NCBI GenBank assembly: GCA_000827205.1
Contig: KN832580.1
Coordinates: 49,909-72,869, forward strand
Direction of reading: 5' to 3'
Length of the DNA stretch: 22,961 bases
Source: Plicaturopsis crispa FD-325 SS-3
Taxonomy: Eukaryota; Basidiomycota; Agaricomycetes; Amylocorticiales; Amylocorticiaceae
The notes under the pieces were generated by a model that had not been told where the DNA came from, searched no databases, and saw nothing but the letters and a program-made list of their open reading frames with translations. Made by a program: the position numbers and the translations under genes. Within the stretch, counting starts at the first letter, position 1. Each line of letters starts with the position of its first letter. Positions 7,203 through 15,279 of this stretch are shown here, piece after piece.

Positions 7203-10200
7203 TCAGCGCCGTTCCTGAGGACTGTACGCGCCAGAGAACTGCTCAGCGTGTCCGCCAGTGGGCTCCCGAGACACCGGATAAAATCCTCCCGGAACAGGAT
7301 ACGAGGGCGAGGACTCCTTCAAGTGAGTGTCGTGTGTGCCATGGGGATTCATGAAACGATCGAATGATCCCATCGGGTCTGGATAGCCGGCGTATTCTGT
7401 GGGGACTTGCAACAGAAAATTATCCTGGAAAAAGGCGGCGGGGTCGCTGCTAGGTGCTGGAGGGGACATGCCTTGAAACAGCGAGTCAGCGGATGCCACA
7501 GCACCACGGCGACTGTGTCCGTAGGCTGGCGTAGGCGTGGCCGAGGTGCTGCCACCGCCACGGTTACCGCTCGCATTTTGTTCGGCATGCATTTGCGATA
7601 GCCCATATCTCCGGTGATATATCGGATGGCTCTGGGTTGGATCGCGCTTGACGATGCTCCCGGGGATGCATAGTGCCCATTGCAGACGGACCTGCAGCTG
7701 GGAGCTCTGCAGATGCAGAGTTTGCTCGGCTAGGAGGAGCCCTACTGGCGTATGGCGATGCAGCGGACCCCTCTTGCGACTCATGACTCACGACTGACCC
7801 GTGATTGGTTTTGTGGCGTATCGAACACTGGGTGGTGGCGCCTGGTGCCTCCCCGCAATCTGGTGGCTCTCAGGTGCGAGATGCGGCGAGGTTTGGTATG
7901 CTTCGTTTGAGTGGAACGCTGCCGTAAGCTCGCTGCCTGAGTCCTTGGGTGTAAACGAGGGAATGGCTGCCAAATAAGGGCTCTGCCGCCCCATATCTTC
8001 CGACACATGAGAGTCCTGCCTACGATCGTAAGTAGAGCCTCCGATTGAAGGATGGGCGCCCGCTGTGGCATCGCGTCCAGTCTTGTAGTGGCCCATAGTT
8101 CTCGGGTGTGGCGGGAATAACGGACAAAGCTAGAGTGGGCGTGTGTATTTTGTGGCCAGGGACCTCAGGAAGTGTCTTGCTATAAGTCGGGATGGGTTGT
8201 GGGCGAACATATCTCGCTGTGATGGCCGATGGGCCACCATGCTGAATGGGAGGGTTTGGGCGTACATCGTCGATGCTCAGATTAATATTGGGAAGGCCTG
8301 CACGTGCTTTCCCTTTGGACAGCTTGCTGCTGGGATGCGACGGAGGGTTTGGCCGGACGTCCTCCAACATCGAGTTGACATCAGGCAACGTAGGGCGGCG
8401 ACCTTCTCCTGTAGCAGGTCGCCCTATCTGGACCGCATTGTCTGTATGATGGTGTTGGCCCAAGCCGATCGTTTCGGTGCGAATGCGAATATCTCCACCG
8501 CCATCGCCGCCGGCGTCAGGACCCTGCACGCCTCCGACACGTCGGGGAACTGATGCAGCGATGTCGAACTGGACAGTCCTGTGTGGCACAGGCTTTCCAG
8601 TCATCGTGTCGCTTCGAGGAGGACGCGGCGGCTCTGGTTGAGCTTGCATAGTAGGGAGTGTCGAGGTCCTGGAGTCGGAATCGTCACTATCGTTAGCGAC
8701 GACAGGTGCTTTGGAGGTCACTTTGTACCTGGTGACGCGGCTGCACCTGCTAGCGGGGCTGTCGCCTGACCAGGCTTCGCTTTTGGTGCTGCCTTGGAAC
8801 GTGTGACGCGTAGTTTTTTGGGCTGGGGTTTCTTGTCTTCGCTCGCTGTGCTATCAGCCTCGAGCTCCGACTCGGGACTGCCTGGGGATGGAGATCCGGA
8901 ATCGGGCCATGCGTACGCTGTGAATTCGAGTCAGTTTTCTCTTTGCTGCTCGCGATCTGTCGGTGGGGCCCTTGCCTCTTCTGGACAGCATGGTGATTGG
9001 TTACGATGACTTGTATTCCGTGTTTATGCACCGAGTGCGGAGCTGGAGGTACTCCAATAATGACGATGACTGGTTTGCCCAATGCGTGATCTATGAATCA
9101 AGCATTAAGCGAAAGGCGCGGATGACCAACATAAGTAACCCACCTCGTTTGACGGTGTCGTCTGAGATAAATGTGATAGGGTTCTCGCTTTCAGGCGAGA
9201 AACTAGCGGCGAGCAGCCTTCTCTCTGACTGTGTGGTGAGGACCGCGATGCCCTTGTTCGAATTCCCGGAGTCACACCCTTCCCCTGGATGCCGCACATT
9301 CTCTGGCCAGCCTAAGCAGACAATTCCGCTCTCTGCAAGGAGCCCGGGGAGTCGCTTCCAAGGGAATTGAGCAATAGAAATCGTCTTGTGCTGCTTGACT
9401 ATCCGCAAAGAAAGACGTTTAGAGCCATACATATGAGTGATGATGTGATATACGTACGGAGGCCTTTCACGAAACATTTTTTAATCCAGGTTAACATCTG
9501 GTCATCGTTCATGTTCTTAGGCATTGTCCCGTCCAAGTCCCGGGCTTCCTGCGGTACATCTTACTTTGTCTCAGAGTCGATTTCACCGGTATCGCCCCAC
9601 TTTGCATCGACAATTTCCATGGATGCGTTATGCCTAAGAGTGCATGTCTAGTTTCGACGCTTGCGCTGAAAATAGGTTGCACACGTACGCTACCTGGGCA
9701 AATAGATGCCCCTGTGCTTCATCCTTGTCTGCACGAAAACGTGTTGCGAATGTCTGTAGGGTATTCATCGTAAGTATCGTATAAAGATGCGTAAAATGCG
9801 GCTGCCACTACATACTCCAGACGCAAGCTTGGTCTCGAGGAATAAACCAAGGCCTCGATCCGCATTTGTGAGGTTTCCGCAGGCAACAAGGGCTGTTTGA
9901 AAGCCGTAAGTCTTCTCGTTATGATAGATCTGGAAACGTCACTGAGTGCGTCGCCTACGGGTAATGAAAAATGGACAATGTACCATATATTCAAGACGTT
10001 CGACATATTTCCCAAATGCCCACTTGCGATCGCCGACTGTCTGGTCGGCGTCTAAGAGAGCTCCAAGCTCAAAATGGCGTATAACAAGGTCCCGCCAGGT
10101 GGTGGGATTCGCAAGCTTGAACTGCGCATAGCATGCCAATCGGTGCGCCATGGTACTGAGAGTATGCATTGACCCGTCTATGAACGCACGACCCCGGAAG

Positions 10201-11457
10201 TATATGAGGTAGAGTGCCCGATGATTAAGCTGGCCCACTAAACGCACTTGGAGATGATTGTAACGACTTGCTCAACAGGAACATCACATCATACTCATTA
10301 GCAACATCTACCAGACCTTGCGTGAGGGCTTCCAGCCGCTGTATTATGGCCTGGCGCGTTGCCTCAGGCATGCGTCCCCGCGCAAACTGCACCTCATCAC
10401 TGCCATCCGTAGAGCCATCATCATCCTGCAGCACCACACTGCTCGGGGAATCTGCGTCACCATCATTCTCGCCATCAGAGAGGGTGCTTTGGGTGTAACA
10501 TCGCCAAGGGCAGTGTGATTACGGGGATGGGGAATGACAGAGGCTTCAGGAAGTGATCGCGATGACGGCAGGGGGGCATCACTTGTAACGTGGCTGAGAT
10601 TGGGAACAGGAAGCGGCAGGGCAGTGGCAGTAGAGTGAGCATTTCGTGGAGGTGGGCATTGTTCAGGCTCCACGGGACTGCCGCCGGCAGCGCAGCAGGA
10701 GTCGGGATGTCCATGGTTGGCATATTCACAAAGATATCCGAGTCAGAAGTCACATATGCACGTCGCTCCGAGGATGATTTCTTGTGGACGTGGTTCGCAG
10801 TAATCTGGGCTAGCGACCGTGCAGCGTAGCCTGTAGCCGCGGAGGAGCCTTGTGTGAAGACGGGCTCAGGTAGATCACCGGCTGCATGCGATGGCGGATG
10901 ACGAGATGCTGAAGAGGGAAGGGATTCAAAAGTCGTGTGGTGGGTGGATTTGGCGGCGCTCCAGAAAAAAATGGGGCTGTCGAAGGAGGCTGGGATGAAA
11001 AGAATAGCACCGGACAGTGGGGAAGAGGTCGAGTAGGTTTAGGCGAGTGAGACATATGATCAACGGCCAACGGGGATGGGCCTACGAATGGCCCTGGGCC
11101 ATCTTCGGGGGGATGAAGCACAGGGAAAGTCGCCTCCGAAAAGCTGAAAAATGTGGGTCCAGCGTCGGAATCCGCGCCAGCGCCTTCCTCTAGTCCACAC
11201 ATCATCGCTGACGATGACTGGCTGGCATTATCAAAGTCAGAGGCAGCGTCGATCATGTCTTGGCTTGGCATGATCTGATCGTACACGTTGGTCGAGTCTT
11301 CATCTCTGTGCGCGCCACTAGGCTGTGACGACGCTTCTTCATGGTCAACAGGTTGCGCAGGAAATGAGGCCAATGTTGGATGCTCTGGGGAAGATGGGGC
11401 GGCAAGCTGACTATGATTTGTTGCGTTGGTTGGGTTTTGGGCTTTGTGCGGATTCAT
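7203..11457 (-). pseudogene. Large decayed multi-exon gene, family not named
   Basis: Coding blocks in 5'-3' order on the minus strand: a Ser/Pro/acidic segment (11457 down to about 10530) whose open frame changes near 10900 and 10680; GRMPEATRQAIIQRLEALTQ (10451-10250); RLVGQLNHRALYLIYFRGRA to DRKWAFGKYVERLEYM (10247-9990); LTAFKQPLLPAE (from about 9920); TRFRADKDEAQGHLFAQ (9753-9694); a block with an in-frame TAA (9561-9563); PGLLAESGIVCLGWPENVRH and PITFISDDTVKR (9400-9150); then a low-complexity tail to 7203 in three frames. Likely introns are 10452-10522 and 9754-9815 (GTATGT donor). Frame shifts that no intron explains lie near 10252, 9960, 8060 and 7600. The tail repeats the motif DVRPNPP. 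I believe these blocks belong to one uncharacterised multi-copy basidiomycete protein family, but I cannot give a function. Grouping them as one gene is inference. Confidence 0.5.
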
Positions 11458-12243
11458 CTATACAAAATAAAAGGCTGGTTAGATATAAACAGCCTACAGG
11501 AGACCACGAGACTCACTTTTGAGGTGCTTGCGGAACAATCTAGATGCCACGGAGCACTGTTGAGCAAGCGGGTAGACAACAATTTGATATAAAACCACCC
11601 ACAAGGCTGATTGGCAGAAAGATTGTGCTCTCAAACTTGTACTTCCAAGTGTAAGAGCAGTAGTATGCACTAGAATTGGCCTGATGAGCAGGGTACTTGC
11701 AAGGGGGGATTGGAGTGCGCACCGGTGCCAACATCCTTAAGAGCATCGCGGAAGCATCTTTGGACGCCAAATCGAAGCATAGTTTAGATTGTTCACTGGA
11801 CAGCTTCGAGCATCGTCGAGCCCTCCGTGGATGCTCTGTAGATGTATCTGAAATAAAAGTGGTAGCCAATCAGATCAGATAAAACGATACTGTGGATATA
11901 AAACATCATACTATAGGTGACATAGGCCTCAACAATTCACCAAAAAAACTCGTGGAAGCTCCGACAATATGCCCCCACAGCGGAGCAGCGGGACTTGGGC
12001 ATATGTGACTATAGGGGGATTGATTTCACTGTAATGTAGATAATGCAGTCGATGAGCACGTACACGTAGCATGAGCAAGTTCAATCTCACCAGCCTTACT
12101 CCGACCACCACAGAACAGAATCCTCTAAGGCCTTCATACATATAGAATGGGTAGACGAGCGAAATATCTAACACTGCAGCACAGCAGAGGGAGGAAGCAC
12201 GTCGTGGGCAGAGAAAAGAGTACGCGAAGACCGCAAGGTTTGT
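11458..12243. other. Intergenic or decayed 5' sequence
   Basis: A plausible intron on the minus strand (GTGAGTCTCG to TTTGTATAG, 11458-11516) would join this stretch to the block starting at 11457. A further minus-strand block near 11850-11720 follows a TTTATTTCAG acceptor and ends at a GTGCGC donor-like site. Both could be upstream exons of the decayed gene, but no domain is visible. Nothing else is supported here. Confidence 0.35.
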
Positions 12244-12966
12244 ATGTTTTGTCGCAGATCTTTCTTTTTACCAGAAATTGACATATATGGGTCAATGTTT
12301 AGGGCCAAAGACTTGCGCAAAGGTTATGACCGCGAGCGCTATGACCAAGGACGTCGACGCAAACTAGCACCACCTCCCATAAACATTCAGCCATTGCCGC
12401 ATGTCTCTGACAGCATGCGATTGCTAGCAAGCACGCCCCTCCGTACCTCTGGCATCTTTACAGATGTATACCAAGGTGTCCTATTGCCTGATGAATCTAT
12501 CCTCGATCGCTGGGGTCGCATCCCCCCATATCACTACAACGTATCGCGCTCTCCCTCCCCTGAATGTCGGTCATCACCCGATATATTCGACGTTCCACCA
12601 GAGCCGCTGGATACTACGGATGGGCTCATACAAGCTATGGACGGATGGCGTCTGCATATGCTCGAGGAGAAGGCTCATGGCCGGCACGCACAGACTGCTA
12701 AAGATGCAAAGGCCGTACTGCATGAGGCACGCGAGGATCTGTGTTTGTTTCATGAGGCTTTCGAACGGATATTGCCTCTCATGCCAGTGGTCGAGGACAG
12801 CGGTGGAGACCGTAATGTGCGGATGGGTTGGTGTACGATCGAATGCCATGCTCGTTATATCTGTAGCTTGCATGACGAGATAAAGGCGCGTGAGCGGGGA
12901 GTGCAGAACTATAACGAACGGTACCGTGTAGGCCATCTGGTGTGGCAGACATATGACAGCAATTGA
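12244..12966 (+). CDS. Hypothetical protein, 240 aa
   Basis: A single open frame runs from ATG at 12244 to TGA at 12964-12966. A second possible start is Met-19 (MFRAKDLRKGYDRERYDQGR). The protein has a basic N-terminal stretch (RRRK near residue 40), a Ser/Pro-rich middle (SPSPECRSSP) and a charged, helix-prone C-terminal half (KAHGRHAQTAKDAKAVLHEA). I recognise no domain, signal peptide or membrane segment. It converges with the minus-strand Ulp1-like pseudogene, whose stop is at 13004, and lies between relics. It may be an exon of a longer gene (a TCGCAG acceptor-like site lies at its start), a surviving gene, or a fortuitous ORF. Unlike its neighbours, it is not broken. Confidence 0.45.
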   Translation: MFCRRSFFLPEIDIYGSMFRAKDLRKGYDRERYDQGRRRKLAPPPINIQPLPHVSDSMRLLASTPLRTSGIFTDVYQGVLLPDESILDRWGRIPPYHYNVSRSPSPECRSSPDIFDVPPEPLDTTDGLIQAMDGWRLHMLEEKAHGRHAQTAKDAKAVLHEAREDLCLFHEAFERILPLMPVVEDSGGDRNVRMGWCTIECHARYICSLHDEIKARERGVQNYNERYRVGHLVWQTYDSN

Positions 12967-13093
12967 CATTACATGCTACAAGCTAGTTTATCTACTACTT
13001 CGTTCAAAAGAAACCTACGAAATGCGGGGATGCGGTGCTCTGGATGTCGTAGCCACGCAGGACTGCAGATATACAGGCAAGAACCCAGACACC

Positions 13094-13096
13094 GAA
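13094..13096 (-). other. Catalytic-Cys codon replaced by Phe (TTC)
   Basis: In C48 proteases the nucleophile lies in the context Q-x-N-x-x-D-C-G-x-W. The window has QSNGHDFGVW on the minus strand. All flanking family positions are kept, so the change sits at the nucleophile itself. Confidence 0.75.
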
Positions 13097-13257
13097 GTCA
13101 TGGCCGTTGCTCTGTAGCGTCGCTAGCTGGATATACAGATTATCAGTATTGCGGGTAGCAAGTTGACAAAGTGTTCACCGCCGCTCACTGATGCTGGCTG
13201 CGCTGTCCACTTGGTAAAAACGCCTTCAATTGCTGCAAGCAGTGATGTCCGGGCAAC

Positions 13258-13291
13258 GAACCGTAAGACATCCTGAACCGTAAGACATCCT
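13258..13291. repeat. 17-bp perfect tandem duplication at a splice acceptor
   Basis: GAACCGTAAGACATCCT occurs twice head to tail (13258-13274 and 13275-13291). On the minus strand each copy begins with AG, the end of the intron that starts at GTATGT (13344). Either AG could be used. The distal one (exon from 13272) keeps the protease frame; the proximal one (exon from 13289) shifts it. Confidence 0.9.
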
Positions 13292-13827
13292 AGTTTACTG
13301 AGGCCCAAAACATGATATGCAGCCAATTTTGTCGATGCACATACCTCGGTGTCCTCATAACAGGAATGCTCGTCAACGAGACTGTCGAAATGGACGATAG
13401 ACCGTCGGGGCACGTTTACAATAGCAAGCGTCCAATGGCCTACGATTCCCGGACGGTGAATTGGTATAAACCATATAGACGTCTCCCAGTACTGTCGGCG
13501 GCGAACACCCCGCCACAATGTATCGTCGGGGTGCTGTCCTTAGACCGTGTGATGTCGAAGGTGGAGAAAACAGTGTATACACCAGGAACAGTAACAAATC
13601 GGTCATATAAAAGTGCGGCGCACCCGTTCAAGAAGTCATCATCTAGATGAGCATTGTGACTGTGGAGACGGGACAGGCTCGTGGGCGAAAGATATATGCC
13701 ATCAAATATATGCCGACGATCCCGGCGGCGTGGGTGGTTAAGGTCCTCTTGGTGGAAAGGCTTCGGAAGATCAGCAATGGCAGCCATGCTGGCGATGTCC
13801 GAGAACGTGTCTTGCTGTATTGATGAC

Positions 13828-13855
13828 TACTATCTTAGACAGGGAGTTGCAAACG
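13828..13855 (+). repeat. MITE terminal inverted repeat, left
   Basis: Starts TACTATCTTAGACAGGGAG and ends TTGCAAACG. It is perfectly complementary to 14419-14446; pairing is lost at 13827 and at 13856. Confidence 0.88.
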
Positions 13856-14418
13856 AGATCAGTCGTGATTTTCTTGCACCCCCAATTCTTCATCATTTTC
13901 CTTGGTCTCTTCGCAGACCTGTGCAAGATGTCTGTAACTACATGCCTGTATTTTTTCGAGGCAAAAGAACGATTGGTTGTGTCTAAGAAAATAGGACGGT
14001 GTTGAACCTGCAAATTCGGCTACACCGGACACGGAGTTGCAAAATGCCGCCGCGCCATGTTTCCGCGCGCTCGCCGAGGCACCAATCTTGCAACACCATG
14101 GTTTTGCAGATGCTACAACACATATTCAATATATTGACGGCTACCATAGGAGAATAGTGTGATGAATCATCGATACTGCACTTTTTTCCCGGAGAAAGAG
14201 TGTACTTTGGCAGGACAGATAGCCCAAGACACGGTTTTGCAAAACCGGGGTACAGACGTATCTTGCTCAAGAACGACCTTCCACTTGCACTTTTCTCTAT
14301 TCTAAGTTGACAGGCATGTTGGATAGACCCTAAAGGACCCTTGTACAGGATATATAGCTGAAAGGTCGAGGTGGAAGAGAGTTATGAATTTATTTCGAGG
14401 ATTTGCAAGCCAATGTAC

Positions 14419-14446
14419 CGTTTGCAACTCCCTGTCTAAGATAGTA
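14419..14446 (-). repeat. MITE terminal inverted repeat, right
   Basis: Reads CGTTTGCAACTCCCTGTC and on to AAGATAGTA, the exact inverse of the left copy. Confidence 0.88.
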
Positions 14447-14581
14447 CACGGAAAGTTAGCCAAGAAGCGAGTGAGATCAATGATAGCGGACCGGCGGGTG
14501 CCAAATGATGTCGAGGGATATGCTTGCACTCAGCTCATCGCCTCTGCTGCTAGCTTCCATCCTGAGTTTTTAGCGGTAACT

Positions 14582-14602
14582 GGGGGCCCTCGGGCGACCC
14601 CC
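14582..14602. repeat. GC-rich nested hairpin
   Basis: Outer stem GGGG/CCCC and inner stem GCCC/GGGC surround a TC loop, with an unpaired GA on one side. It lies just upstream (minus-strand sense) of the ATG at 14560 and is strongly GC-rich compared with its surroundings. Function unknown. Confidence 0.6.
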
Positions 14603-15050
14603 GAAAAAGCGTGTGGATTGTGGAAGGGATGGCGAAGAGCGAAGGGCGGTAAAGTAGCGGCAGTACATGTAGTGTACGGTAAGGTCAATCAAGCGCATCC
14701 AGTGAGCAATGTAAGTAAAGTAGATTTGTAGCAGAGACAAGGCTTAAATATGAAATAAAAATAAGAGGGAGAGGAGGGTGGGTGATCGAAAAAAGCGGCG
14801 TGCGAGTGCGGGAAGTGAGCGTGCGAGTACGGGGCGTGAGCTGCGAAGATGATGATGTCAGTGGAGTGAACGAGCAGTGAGGCAGAGGAGGATGCGAGGA
14901 GGCGGGACGTACCTGCGTCGTGTGCGATGTCGTTGAAGAGAACGAGCAACGACGACGCAGATATGAAAATTGCGGCGTGTACTTCCCATGACTCGGCATC
15001 GGCTCAACAAGAGCACCGAGCCGGGGACGCCACAATGATCTTGCGAGGAC
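14603..15050. other. Possible promoter-like region of the Ulp1-type gene; otherwise no gene
   Basis: On the minus strand a pyrimidine-rich stretch (about 14760-14830) precedes ATATTTAAG (14743-14751), a TATA-like signal. This layout is common in basidiomycete promoters and would fit transcription toward the ATG at 14560. The short open frames here (14685-15035 minus, 14927-15136 plus) are low-complexity and show no motif. Confidence 0.3.
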
Positions 15051-15130
15051 GAGCGAGGCTCACCGAAAACGCGGCCGAAGGCCTGGAGCGAGGCTCCTGT
15101 GGGCGAAGCCCTAGATCCGCGAAGCGGATC
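15051..15130. repeat. Array of five short hairpins with GAA/GAG triloops
   Basis: Perfect stem-loops follow one another: GAGC-GAG-GCTC (15051-15061), GGCC-GAA-GGCC (15073-15083), GGAGC-GAG-GCTCC (15085-15097), GGGC-GAA-GCCC (15101-15111) and GATCCGC-GAA-GCGGATC (15114-15130). All have a C:G closing pair and a GAR triloop. The last two contain GCGAAGC, a 7-mer known to fold into an unusually stable DNA mini-hairpin. The array starts 150 bp past the stop codon of the KDZ gene and could be a terminal or subterminal part of that element. Confidence 0.8.
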
Positions 15131-15279
15131 GGATGAGAGGGCAGGCCTGAAGGTGGCGCAGAGGCCTACGAAAACGCTCCCTACCCCTGGAATCCGCGTT
15201 TACGACGAGAATTACTATGGCCCTGCGAAGGCACTAGTGCCGGTGAGGTAGGGCGGCTGGGACTACCTGACTCCGAGTC

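Larger units (their letters stand above)
13828..14446. mobile_element. MITE-like element with 28-bp perfect TIRs and TA ends
   Basis: The 28 bp at 13828-13855 are the exact reverse complement of 14419-14446. Both outermost dinucleotides are TA, so a TA target duplication with TIRs starting CTATCTTAGACAGGG fits a Tc1/mariner-type non-autonomous element of 615 bp between the TAs. Inside there is no coding capacity, but the motif TTGCAA or a close variant recurs (near 13847, 14036, 14089, 14236, 14404, 14423). It sits between the N-terminal piece and the protease core of the Ulp1-like pseudogene. Confidence 0.8.
13004..14560 (-). pseudogene. Broken Ulp1/C48-type cysteine protease gene, split by a MITE
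   Basis: A family that cleaves SUMO-type conjugates; relatives accompany transposons in fungi and plants. A likely N-terminal piece starts at ATG 14560 (MEASSRGDELSASISLDIIW) and ends at TGA 14477-14479. After the inserted element come LSPTSLSRLHSHNAHLDDDF and LNGCAALLYDRF, a one-base-type frameshift near 13530-13550, then WRGVRRRQYW and IPIHRPGIVGHWTLAIVNV. His of HWTL and Asp of HFDSL are the expected catalytic pair. Introns at 13273-13344 (or 13290-13344) and 13127-13188 lead to QSNGHDFGVWVLACISAVLR, where the usual DCG is DFG: TTC at 13094-13096 replaces the catalytic Cys codon. The final frame stops at 13004-13006. Frameshift, nonsense codon, insertion and Cys loss together say pseudogene. 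Confidence 0.75.

Noticed and set aside
9091-9477. Homeodomain or mating-type gene on the minus strand
   Set aside because: No WFxNRR helix-3 motif is present in any frame of the stretch 7203-11457.
13258-13291. CRISPR-like or minisatellite repeat
   Set aside because: Only two contiguous units without spacers; a simple tandem duplication explains it.
13681-13986. Plus-strand ORF running into the MITE
   Set aside because: Antisense to the Ulp1-type coding block and crosses the left TIR; its open frame is a by-product.
14685-15035. 116-codon minus-strand ORF between KDZ and the Ulp1 relic
   Set aside because: Ser/Thr/Pro-rich low complexity produced by a pyrimidine-rich promoter-like stretch; no domain.
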